Assembly (NCBI GenBank): GCA_965221345.1
Contig: CBDCSD010000002.1
Coordinates: 1,364,001 to 1,428,000 of the forward strand
Direction: 5' to 3'
Origin: Bin5 sp965221345
GTDB taxonomy: Bacteria > Chloroflexota > Anaerolineae > Caldilineales > Caldilineaceae
DNA: 64,000 nucleotides
In this document: positions 9,059-15,572 of the stretch, one piece after another
How the letters are laid out: each line of letters begins with the position of its first letter
Position numbering within the stretch: the stretch's first letter is position 1
The notes under the pieces: model-generated
Told to the model about the DNA's origin: nothing
Database searches by the model: none
Seen by the model: the letters and a program-made list of their open reading frames with translations, nothing else
Made by a program: the position numbers and the translations under genes

Positions 9059-9123
9059 CGAATCAGATTCCTTTGAACAGTGTTGGCTCGTCGCTGCACT
9101 GGCCACCCTCAACCAACTGTGAA

Positions 9124-11304
9124 TCACCGGTTTGAAGGCTCTGCAACCGGCACAGAGGCCGCCGCCGACTGCATCTCTGCGCACTGGGCGGCGGACAAAC
9201 AAAAAATGCTCTGACTCTCATCCGACAGCCGGACAGCGTCCGGCGGGATATTCAGGTGCTCGAACAGGCGATGAGCTATGCGGCTGAAGATCGGCGTCGC
9301 TGTATAGGCTGCCCAGCGGCTGATGGCCGGGTCCGGCCGGTCCAGCTTCACCAGCACGACAATCTGCGGGTCGTCGGCCGGCGCAAACCCGATAAAGGTG
9401 GCGATCGTCTCGTCCTGTATGTAGCCCTCTTCAGTGGCGATTTCCGCGGTACCGCTCTTGCCGGCAACGCTATAGCCGGATACCTGGGCCATCTGATTCC
9501 CTGAATTGACGACATGCACCATCAACTCTCTTATCCGAGTTGCCGTTTCCGGTTGGATAACCTGGTGGACCATTGTCGGCTGGGTCACCATAGCGTAGTC
9601 GCCGGCTATCCGGCTCTGCACAATGTACGGGCGCAACAGCTTGCCGCCGTTAGCGATGGCGGCCACTGCACTGATCATCTGAATGGGAGTAACGGCAATG
9701 CCCTGGCCAAAGCTGTTGGTGGCCAGGTCGGATACGCCCCAGTTCGGGGCATCGGTGTTTCTGACCTGACCGGACGCTTCACCGCTCAGGTCGATTTTCG
9801 TGTCAGCGCCGAATCCGAAAAGGGTTACATAGTCGTAGAAAATCTCGGAGCCCACCCTCTGCGCGATCTGAACCGTTATCACATTATTGGAATGGGCCAG
9901 GGCATCAGCGACGGTCAGTTCGCCGACAGCCTTGCGGTCACTGTTTTGAATCGTGAGCTCCCCCACGGCGATGGTGCCGGTATCGACGAAAACGGTTGAC
10001 GATTCCACTGCGTCGATGTCAAGGGCGGCTGCGACGGTAATCAGCTTGAAAACCGATCCCGGTTCAAACTGGGCGCTGATGGCCACATTCGTGAATGTGC
10101 TGGGGTCTCCCTCTTCGAAGCTGTTGCCGTCGAACGTGGGCCAGTTGGCCATCCCCAGAATCGCGCCCGTGTTTGGGTCCATGACAATGACCGTGCCTCC
10201 CCCAGCCCGGTAGAGGTTAACCCCTACGCGCAACTCCTCTTCGATGATATGCTGGATGGTGCGGTCGATGGTCAGTACCAGGCCCTTGCCATTGCCGCTG
10301 GGCATAAAGCGCAAAATGTTCTCGTCAAGCTCTGCGCGAAGCAGTTGGGGGCCTGGCGGAAGACCAACGCCATCACTGGACAGAAAGTTCCGATAATACC
10401 GCTCGACGCCCAACACCGGCACCCGCTCGGCATTGAGAAATCCCAAAATCTGGCTGCCAAGCGTTCCCTGGGGATAGAAGCGTCGGGGACGAGACGCGAT
10501 GTGGATATGCTCCAGCAGGAAATCCCTCTCGGCCAATCGCTGCTGGCGTTCAGCGAGCAGCAGTTGACCCTGTTCAAAATCGATATCGGGCACAATGATC
10601 AAATAGTCTCTGTCGCTGTTTTCCGTCAACAGATTTTCAATCTGCAATGGAGGGACACCGATGCTGTACGCGAGCCGTTGGGCGATTTCGCCGTAATCAT
10701 CTGCTGAAATGAATTTTGGTGTTGCCGTGATCCGATAGGTGAAGCGGTCCGCGGCGAGCAGATTGCCATCACGATCGACGATAACCCCCCACGGGGTAGT
10801 GTCGTCAACGGTATTTCGCCCGGATGCCACCGCCTTGGGCGGCTCGTATTGCTGCCAGCCCATGACCTGCATATCCAGCAACCGCAAAATCAACAGCAGC
10901 AGCGGCCCGGTCAGCACGACACCGATAAAGCCGATCCGCCATATTTTGGAGACATCGTCTGACACAGGGGATTGCTGGACGCGCTCCTGTTCGAGAGGGG
11001 CGCGATCGGACACTGCCCGATTCAGAGCGCCTCCGTCAAGTCCGCCGCCGGCCCCATCTTCGGGCACTTGGCGGCGGCCGAATGGATCAGCAGTGACAGA
11101 CGCAACCGACTTTGCCGGTGGCGGCATCTCTCTGCCTTGGGCAATGTTGGACGCGCCCATACTCGACATCATTACAGTGCGCCCCTGCTGGAGAGGGGCG
11201 GTGAAGCCGCCGTCGATCCCGTCTTTGGGCCTTTGGCGGCGGCCGAATAAAAAGCCGAAACCGTGTCCACGTTCTGGACGACCGGTTCGGTTCCGTGCAC
11301 GCAT
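9124..11304 (-). CDS. ftsI: FtsI-type class B penicillin-binding protein (septal transpeptidase)
   Basis: 726 residues from the ATG at 11304, which has GGAG nine bases upstream; a GTG ten codons earlier is also possible. FtsI crosslinks septal peptidoglycan with FtsW. One membrane anchor lies at about residues 121-140, then the PBP dimer domain. The transpeptidase motifs are SVFK (near residue 417), SNN (near 471) and KSGT (near 615). The roughly 120 residues before the anchor are far longer than usual and consist largely of translated family A and B repeats (RRQRPKDGIDGG, RRQVPEDGAGGG). The C-terminus also ends in a family A copy. The true start could lie further downstream; function is clear. 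Confidence 0.93.
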   Translation of the reverse strand: MRARNRTGRPERGHGFGFLFGRRQRPKDGIDGGFTAPLQQGRTVMMSSMGASNIAQGREMPPPAKSVASVTADPFGRRQVPEDGAGGGLDGGALNRAVSDRAPLEQERVQQSPVSDDVSKIWRIGFIGVVLTGPLLLLILRLLDMQVMGWQQYEPPKAVASGRNTVDDTTPWGVIVDRDGNLLAADRFTYRITATPKFISADDYGEIAQRLAYSIGVPPLQIENLLTENSDRDYLIIVPDIDFEQGQLLLAERQQRLAERDFLLEHIHIASRPRRFYPQGTLGSQILGFLNAERVPVLGVERYYRNFLSSDGVGLPPGPQLLRAELDENILRFMPSGNGKGLVLTIDRTIQHIIEEELRVGVNLYRAGGGTVIVMDPNTGAILGMANWPTFDGNSFEEGDPSTFTNVAISAQFEPGSVFKLITVAAALDIDAVESSTVFVDTGTIAVGELTIQNSDRKAVGELTVADALAHSNNVITVQIAQRVGSEIFYDYVTLFGFGADTKIDLSGEASGQVRNTDAPNWGVSDLATNSFGQGIAVTPIQMISAVAAIANGGKLLRPYIVQSRIAGDYAMVTQPTMVHQVIQPETATRIRELMVHVVNSGNQMAQVSGYSVAGKSGTAEIATEEGYIQDETIATFIGFAPADDPQIVVLVKLDRPDPAISRWAAYTATPIFSRIAHRLFEHLNIPPDAVRLSDESQSIFCLSAAQCAEMQSAAASVPVAEPSNR
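9155..9200 (+). repeat. Family A palindromic repeat, copy A3 (ftsI 3' end)
   Basis: GAGGCCGCCGCC arm and GGGCGGCGG arm around GACTGCATC and GCGCACT. It encodes CLSAAQCAEMQSAAAS near the FtsI C-terminus. Confidence 0.85.
10981..11003 (+). repeat. Family B palindromic repeat, copy B2 (inside ftsI)
   Basis: GCGCTCCT and AGGGGCGC arms around a GTTCGAG loop; read in FtsI as part of the pre-anchor region. Confidence 0.65.
11041..11082 (+). repeat. Family A palindromic repeat, copy A4 (inside ftsI)
   Basis: CCGCCGCC and GGCGGCGG arms around CCCCATCTT and GGGCACTT; read as FGRRQVPEDGAGGG. Confidence 0.85.
11171..11201 (+). repeat. Family B palindromic repeat, copy B3 (inside ftsI)
   Basis: CATTACAGTG lead, then GCGCCCCT / AGGGGCG around GCTGGAG. 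The lead is shared with copy B4 at 12228 (CATTGTTACG), so the repeat unit is longer than its stem. It directly abuts family A copy A5. Confidence 0.7.
11203..11250 (+). repeat. Family A palindromic repeat, copy A5 (inside ftsI)
   Basis: GCCGCCG and GGCGGCGG arms around GATCCCGTC and GGGCCTTT; read as FGRRQRPKDGIDGG. Confidence 0.85.
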
Positions 11305-11355
11305 GCGGGATGTCTCCAAAATTACGGTGGCCACGAATCTCTAACCACCAACTTT

Positions 11356-11397
11356 CGCCGCCGCCGACCCCATCTTCGGGCACTTGGCGGCGGAACA
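11356..11397 (+). repeat. Family A palindromic repeat, copy A6 (between ftsL-like gene and ftsI)
   Basis: CGCCGCCG and GGCGGCGG arms around GACCCCATCTT and GGGCACTT; intergenic, just after the ftsL-like stop codon. Confidence 0.85.
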
Positions 11398-11411
11398 GAC
11401 GGCGGAAATTA

Positions 11412-12155
11412 TCAGGGCTGTTTCAACTGACCCAGGAAGAAATCACCGGCCCGTTCAAGCAGCGGATCGCTCCATTGGCGGACAGCCTGCCAGCGTTCGT
11501 TGACCTGCTGTTGCCAACCAGACACATACTGCTCGAACTCTGCTACAGGGAGCCGTTCGGTCACAGACCAGAAGGACGGCTCGTTCGCAGTGGGTACAAG
11601 AGTCTCTGCACGAGCAGAGCGCGTCGTCTGAGTCGCCTGGAGCTGTTGCGCTGCCCCCGGACTACCTGTTGCGCTGGCAGAAGACTCTGTCTGTTCCCCT
11701 GACATTGCGGGCGGTTGATCAAGAGTGAGGGAATTCTCTGCTTGCCGATCTGATTGCTGCCGACTGTCCGAACCAGTGGAATCGGCGGCAACCACAGGGG
11801 CGCCTCGCACGTCATATGGATTCGGAATGTAGTTGCGTTCCAGGGCCGGACGAAAGTCGAGTTGGACCGCCCGCGTTTGCACCTGTTCCAGCGTTGTGCG
11901 CTGGCCAATCTGCCACAACAGTTCAGCATTCCTCTGTTCGATGAGGCTGTACTGTACGCGGAGTGCATCCAACTCTCCCCGGGCCTGAGTAATCCGAAGC
12001 GAGGTCCAAACCTGAAAAACAGCCAATCCGCAGACGACCGTCAAAGCCAGCACAAAGAGGAGATACCCCCTCATCGTTTGCGGCAAGGGAACAATATGAT
12101 CAAGCCATACCAAACCACGCAGAATTCGAAAGCGGGCTAGATTGGTTGGTTGCAT
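11412..12155 (-). CDS. FtsL/FtsB-like bitopic division protein
   Basis: 247 residues from the ATG at 12155 (AAGGAGG lies upstream, at a rather long 16-base spacing); the frame is open back to 12314, but that part reads through a family B repeat. A short N-terminal segment is followed by one membrane span (about residues 29-50) and a heptad-like stretch with ELDALRVQYSLIEQRNAELLWQI, as in FtsL/DivIC proteins. The rest is a low-complexity Ser/Gln/Thr-rich linker and a C-terminal helix region. It holds the position of ftsL between rsmH and ftsI. Such proteins scaffold the FtsQLB-FtsWI complex. Sequence identity in this family is poor, so the call leans on topology and position. Confidence 0.75.
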   Translation of the reverse strand: MQPTNLARFRILRGLVWLDHIVPLPQTMRGYLLFVLALTVVCGLAVFQVWTSLRITQARGELDALRVQYSLIEQRNAELLWQIGQRTTLEQVQTRAVQLDFRPALERNYIPNPYDVRGAPVVAADSTGSDSRQQSDRQAENSLTLDQPPAMSGEQTESSASATGSPGAAQQLQATQTTRSARAETLVPTANEPSFWSVTERLPVAEFEQYVSGWQQQVNERWQAVRQWSDPLLERAGDFFLGQLKQP

Positions 12156-12235
12156 GCTGTTTGGCCCCCAGCCTCCTTCTTCCCTCGCTCTTCCCTGGTC
12201 GGCTGGGCGCCAAACCTGCTCGTCATTGTTACGCT

Positions 12236-12262
12236 GCGCCCCTGCTTGAGAAGGGCGCCCGG
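12236..12262 (+). repeat. Family B palindromic repeat, copy B4
   Basis: GCGCCCCTGCTTGAGAAGGG plus CGC; the arms GCGCCC(C)T and AAGGGCGC are a clean hairpin around GCTTGAG. Confidence 0.75.
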
Positions 12263-12333
12263 CGCGGTGCAGATTTATGGTCGGTGTTGACAATGTCTTA
12301 TCCTGCTGAAACATTCACAATAAAACCGCGGGT

Positions 12334-12378
12334 GTGCCCGTTGCTGATTCCATCTGTTGGACACTTGGCAACGGGCAC
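12334..12378 (+). repeat. Family A palindromic repeat, copy A7 (rewritten arms)
   Basis: GTGCCCGTTGC pairs perfectly with GCAACGGGCAC over 11 bp, around GATTCCATC and GGACACTT. Arm bases differ from the GCCGCC/GGCGGC copies but pairing is kept, a compensatory change. Confidence 0.85.
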
Positions 12379-12467
12379 AGAAGTCCGGGGCAGTTCCTGG
12401 TGGTCAGTCTTTAACATCGCATAGCGGAGTCTTGAATGGCTACAGCGACTGAGACCCAAGAACCTGT

Positions 12468-12512
12468 GAGGCCGGCGCCGACTCCATCCTTGCGCACTTG
12501 GCAACGGGCGAA
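12468..12512 (+). repeat. Family A palindromic repeat, copy A8 (mixed arms)
   Basis: GAGGCC lead and GGCGCC left arm, but the right arm is GGCAACGGGCGAA as in copy A7, so the arms pair poorly. It looks like a recombinant between arm types. Confidence 0.7.
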
Positions 12513-12520
12513 TACATGAA

Positions 12521-13663
12521 TCACTGTTCAGGTAATTTTTCGGCGATGCGCAGTCTGGCTGAACGACTGCGGGGATTTTTTTCGATTTCAGCGGCTGTCG
12601 GCATAATCGGTTTTTTGTTGCATATCGCCAGAATGGGAATCTGCTCCTGACCGCCGGTCGGCAGAGTCGGATCGGGCCGAAATCTCCTGGCGTTGTCACG
12701 CATCCACTCCTTGACCAACCGATCTTCCAGACTGTGAAAAGAGATAATTGCCACCCGTCCACCGGGCCGCAGCAGTGCAGGTATCTGCGGCATGGCCCGC
12801 TTTAACTGTCCCAGTTCGTCGTTGACCGCGATGCGCAGCGCCTGAAATGTACGGGTGGCCGGATGGATTTTCTGTCTGCCGCGCCGGCGCCCCGCCCTGC
12901 GTACAATGTCTGCCAGTTCAGCGGTTGTCCCAACCGGGCGATTGGCCACGATCGCGCGTGCTATCGGGCGGCTGTGTCGTTCCTCTCCGTATTGGTACAG
13001 GATATCGGCGATCTCCTCCCAACTCCTGTTGTTTATCAACTCGGCTGCACTGTAGCCAGTGGACGGATCAAAGCGCATATCCAAAGGGCCGTCGTGCCGA
13101 AAAGCAAACCCCCGGGCCGGCGTATCCAGTTGAAAACTGCTGAGGCCCAGATCAAGCAGAATGCCGTCAACTCCGGTAAAGCCTCGCTGCCGGGCGATTC
13201 GATCTATTTGATCAAACGGCGCTTGGAACACGCTCAGTCTGCCGGCGCTGATTTCGCCGGGAAAACGCTCCCGAACTCGTCGGATGGCCGCGGGGTCAAC
13301 GTCCAACCCCAATATTTGCCCGTCGCCGACCCCATCCTTGGGCACTTGGTGACGGGCAAAGGGCCCGTCGCCGACCCCATCCTTGGGCACTTGGTGACGG
13401 GCAAAGGACCCGTCGCCGACTGAGGCCGCCGCCGACTCCGTCCTGGGGCATTGGGCGGCGGGCGAACAATCTGCATGAATATCTTGATGCGCCTCTGTTC
13501 GGGCGAGGCGCGTATGATGCAACAGGAGTTGCGTATGGCCGCCTCCGCCCAAAGTTCCGTCGATGAAACTTCCCCCTGATTGGACGTTCAGGCCGGTCAG
13601 CACTTCATCCGGCAGAACGGGGCAGTGTTGCAGGCCCTCCTGCCCATCAGAGGCGCCTTGCAT
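12521..13663 (-). CDS. rsmH: RsmH (MraW), 16S rRNA m4C1402 methyltransferase with a repeat-derived insertion
   Basis: 380 residues against about 310 normally. RsmH methylates N4 of C1402 in 16S rRNA using SAM. The core is intact: HCPVLPDEVL, motif I FIDGTLGGGGH (residues 33-43), LGLDVDP, ILLDLGLSSFQLD, RGFAFRHDGPLDMRFDP, and VAIISFHSLEDRLVKE near the end. Between GGGGHTQLLL and GLDVDP, where there should be roughly a dozen residues, lie about 65 extra ones (about 50-115) encoded by one family B and three family A copies, including an exact 45-bp tandem duplication (FARHQVPKDGVGDG twice). Start ATG 13663; mraZ ends 31 bp upstream. The insert falls in a surface loop position, so activity is plausible. 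Confidence 0.95.
   Translation of the reverse strand: MQGASDGQEGLQHCPVLPDEVLTGLNVQSGGSFIDGTLGGGGHTQLLLHHTRLARTEAHQDIHADCSPAAQCPRTESAAASVGDGSFARHQVPKDGVGDGPFARHQVPKDGVGDGQILGLDVDPAAIRRVRERFPGEISAGRLSVFQAPFDQIDRIARQRGFTGVDGILLDLGLSSFQLDTPARGFAFRHDGPLDMRFDPSTGYSAAELINNRSWEEIADILYQYGEERHSRPIARAIVANRPVGTTAELADIVRRAGRRRGRQKIHPATRTFQALRIAVNDELGQLKRAMPQIPALLRPGGRVAIISFHSLEDRLVKEWMRDNARRFRPDPTLPTGGQEQIPILAICNKKPIMPTAAEIEKNPRSRSARLRIAEKLPEQ
13318..13362 (+). repeat. Family A palindromic repeat, copy A9 (inside rsmH, tandem unit 1)
   Basis: CCCGTCGCC pairs with GGTGACGGG (one G-T pair) around GACCCCATCC and GGGCACTT. The 45-bp unit is exactly repeated next to it. Confidence 0.92.
13363..13407 (+). repeat. 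Family A palindromic repeat, copy A10 (inside rsmH, tandem unit 2)
   Basis: Identical to the preceding 45 bp; 45 is a multiple of three, so the rsmH frame is kept. A 12-base fragment of a further unit follows (13409-13420). Confidence 0.92.
13422..13474 (+). repeat. Family A palindromic repeat, copy A11 (inside rsmH)
   Basis: GAGGCCGCCGCC and GGGCGGCGGGC arms around GACTCCGTCC and GGGGCATT, then GAACAATCTGC. It is read in the second frame (CSPAAQCPRTESAAAS). Confidence 0.88.
13487..13516 (+). repeat. Family B palindromic repeat, copy B5 (inside rsmH)
   Basis: ATGCGCCT and AGGCGCGTAT arms around CTGTTCGGGCG. It encodes HTRLARTEAHQDIH right after RsmH motif I. Confidence 0.7.
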
Positions 13664-13694
13664 ACCCGTCTCTGGTCGGCGCTGTAACGATCGT

Positions 13695-14120
13695 TCAGAC
13701 TCCCAAGGCCGCAAAGAGATCCTCTCCGAACTGTATAGGAGTGAGCATCTGCTCCTCCCACTGGGCCGGGTCCCAGAGTTCAATGTATGTATTCATCCCG
13801 GCGATAATCACTTCGTTCTCGATTCCGGCGAACTCCCGCAGGCGCTGACTGATCAGAATGCGCCCCTGCCGATCCGGTTTCAGGTCTTCGGCGGCACTGA
13901 ACAGTGCCCGCCGCAATTGCGCCGTACGCTGGTCTATCAGGGGCAGAGCGCTGACCCGAGCCGCAACATTCTGCCATTCTTCGAGTGGCATCATCATGAG
14001 GCAGCCGCCGGTGGGGTTACGCGTCACCACCAGACCCGGCATGAGCCGGTGCCGGAATTTGGCAGGAATCGTGACCCGCCCTTTACTATCCAGGTTGTGA
14101 CTGAACTCACCGAGAAACAT
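13695..14120 (-). CDS. mraZ: MraZ, transcriptional regulator of the dcw cluster
   Basis: 141 residues, the usual size. MraZ is an AbrB-fold DNA-binding protein that binds upstream of its own operon. The opening MFLGEFSHNLDSKGRVTIPA is diagnostic and fixes the start at 14120; the second SpoVT/AbrB-like half has LKPDRQGRILISQRLREFAG. It is the first gene of the minus-strand dcw cluster, and a matching operator lies about 160-180 bp upstream (14278-14302). A family B copy sits in its leader. The ribosome binding site is weak. Confidence 0.97.
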   Translation of the reverse strand: MFLGEFSHNLDSKGRVTIPAKFRHRLMPGLVVTRNPTGGCLMMMPLEEWQNVAARVSALPLIDQRTAQLRRALFSAAEDLKPDRQGRILISQRLREFAGIENEVIIAGMNTYIELWDPAQWEEQMLTPIQFGEDLFAALGV

Positions 14121-14145
14121 AATTTTCAGAATAGTTGCTCTCTGC

Positions 14146-14176
14146 GCATCCCTTTCGAGCCGGGGCGCATCCAACA
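14146..14176 (+). repeat. Family B palindromic repeat, copy B6 (mraZ leader)
   Basis: TGCGCATCCC and GGGGCGCATCC arms around TTTCGAGCC, then AACAT; lies within the mraZ 5' untranslated region. Confidence 0.6.
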
Positions 14177-14277
14177 TCTCGCTTCAACGAATGTGTCAGG
14201 GAATTTGAAGAAAATTTCGGCGGCAGATGGGTGGACGAACGCGCAAGACGAAATTTCTTCAGAATGCAGGGAGAACG

Positions 14278-14302
14278 CACCACTTTCTCCCATATTGTCC
14301 CA
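14278..14302 (-). promoter_or_regulatory. MraZ operator (three TGGK repeats at 10-bp spacing)
   Basis: On the minus strand TGGGA, TGGGA and TGGTG start exactly 10 bp apart, the arrangement known for MraZ boxes (TGGGN repeats separated by 5 nt). A possible promoter, TTGTGC (14322-14317), 17-bp spacer, GACAAT (14299-14294), overlaps it, which fits autorepression of the dcw operon. The operator is well supported; the promoter is tentative. Confidence 0.75.
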
Positions 14303-14374
14303 TAGCAAAAACCATAGCACAAAAGCTGTTCTGCCAAAAACGGATGTGATCCAGCCCGAAAGACGGATCAACTG

Positions 14375-14412
14375 GTGATCTCGTTCGAACAGGAGGGCAT
14401 CCGTATGTTGAA
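14375..14412 (+). repeat. Family B palindromic repeat, copy B7 (degenerate)
   Basis: Loop GTTCGAACAGG followed by AGGGCATCCG; the left arm is eroded. Confidence 0.4.
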
Positions 14413-15007
14413 ATTCCGAATCTTTCACACCCATGGTTTTGTCGTCGTTGCCGGGCGGGCGGGCCAGCCTTCTGGCTCTCTCTCCGCCAGTCTGTTATCT
14501 GGTGCAAGGAGTAAATCTACCGCTCGCCGCGCCCCTAAACAGTTTGCCGAAATCCAGCAATTCTATCCCAAGATTTGTCAGAAGCGCGCCGCGATTTCGG
14601 GACTGATTCGGTGTGTTGAATCACGCGAGCGGACAATAGGCCCTTCATAATCGTAGGCATATCGTATGTATATTGCCCAGGACTCATATCAGGTCTGTTT
14701 CATCAGCATTCAGGGCGGCCGCGCCAACGGCCAGTTGAGCTGCCCGGAAACAGCCGGAAACCCACTCCGTCTTGGGACGGCCCCTGCTTTCGGGTGCAGG
14801 TCCGGATTTGGGTGATGACGGCAGAACGCGTGCGCCAGGCGCGATTGCATCGGCTGTAGCCGGCCCTGTTCTGCCCGCAATCCGGCCGCCTGCTTTCCCG
14901 TTGCCAAATGCGCGAAGGCGGTGTGCCGGCCGCGGCCCAATCTCTCCCTCATCCACAATTTTTCCCCATTTCAAGGAAACTGGAATGAACCCGTCAACAT
15001 TATAATT

Positions 15008-15036
15008 TTGACAAGGCGTCGCGTATGCCTTATACT
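15008..15036 (+). promoter_or_regulatory. Strong sigma-70-type promoter for rpoB-rpoC
   Basis: Perfect TTGACA (15008-15013), a 17-bp spacer and TATACT (15031-15036). Transcription would start near 15043, leaving a leader of about 530 nt before rpoB. Confidence 0.85.
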
Positions 15037-15141
15037 TTGTCGTTCAGGGTAAGAACTGGTTGGCTCGGTTCCGTTTGTTACCTGCAGACCTCACATGTGG
15101 AGGACGGTACCAGAACGTAAGAATCTGGCGTACTCTCCGCT

Positions 15142-15213
15142 GAGGCCGCTGCCGATTCAGGATGCCGCCGACCGCATCTGTTGCGCGCTTGGCGGCGGGC
15201 GAATAATTCGCTC
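15142..15213 (+). repeat. Family A palindromic repeat, copy A12 (composite, rpoB leader)
   Basis: A partial unit (GAGGCCGCTGCCGATTC) runs into a full one (GCCGCCGACCGCATC ... CTTGGCGGCGGGCGAA), then TAATTCGCTC. It would be transcribed in the rpoB leader. Confidence 0.85.
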
Positions 15214-15390
15214 TTTGCCGTTCACCTGTTTCGGCAGGTTGGAGAGAACCAACGGCAGCAAGATTTGCGAAGATTAGGACAAACTCTGGAACCGCCATTT
15301 GGCAATGTGAGCCATGATCCGAACCCACAAGATTGAACCCCACCCCAACAACCGACTTTACCCGTGGTCGCGTCCTTCACAGGCATGTGG

Positions 15391-15438
15391 TCGCCGCCTG
15401 CGCTTCTGAACGCTGGGCGCTCGGCGGCGGGCGAACGG
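15391..15438 (+). repeat. Family A palindromic repeat, copy A13 (rpoB leader)
   Basis: TCGCCGCC and GGCGGCGGGCGAAC arms with a diverged loop (TGCGCTTCTGAACGCTGGGC). Confidence 0.75.
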
Positions 15439-15572
15439 TTTGGATGCGGATGCATTCCCGCGAGAGGACCTTGCATCCCCGTTTCAACAATCTGAAATTT
15501 AGTCCGGATTGACGGAAATTCGTGAAGGTTTGAGGGATCGGCGACAGTGTACAGCAAAGGAGCATGCGCTAT

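Larger units (their letters stand above)
12156..12520. other. rsmH-ftsL spacer made largely of repeats
   Basis: 365 bp without a gene. It holds one family B copy (12236-12262) and two family A copies (12334-12378, 12468-12512). No promoter was recognised. Confidence 0.6.
14121..15572. other. Divergent control region between mraZ and rpoB, no gene recognised
   Basis: 1.45 kb without a credible gene on either strand. From left to right it holds a family B copy in the mraZ leader, the MraZ operator, another family B copy, about 600 bp with nothing recognised, the rpoBC promoter at 15008-15036, and a rpoB leader of about 530 nt with two family A copies. Confidence 0.65.

Noticed and set aside
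9059..9202. MurF start at 9202
   Set aside because: The extra 48 codons are read from a family A repeat and the end of ftsI; GTG 9058 has a proper ribosome binding site.
13318..13474. Clustered direct repeats in rsmH considered as a CRISPR array
   Set aside because: Units are adjacent without unique spacers, are in frame with rsmH, and no cas genes are present.
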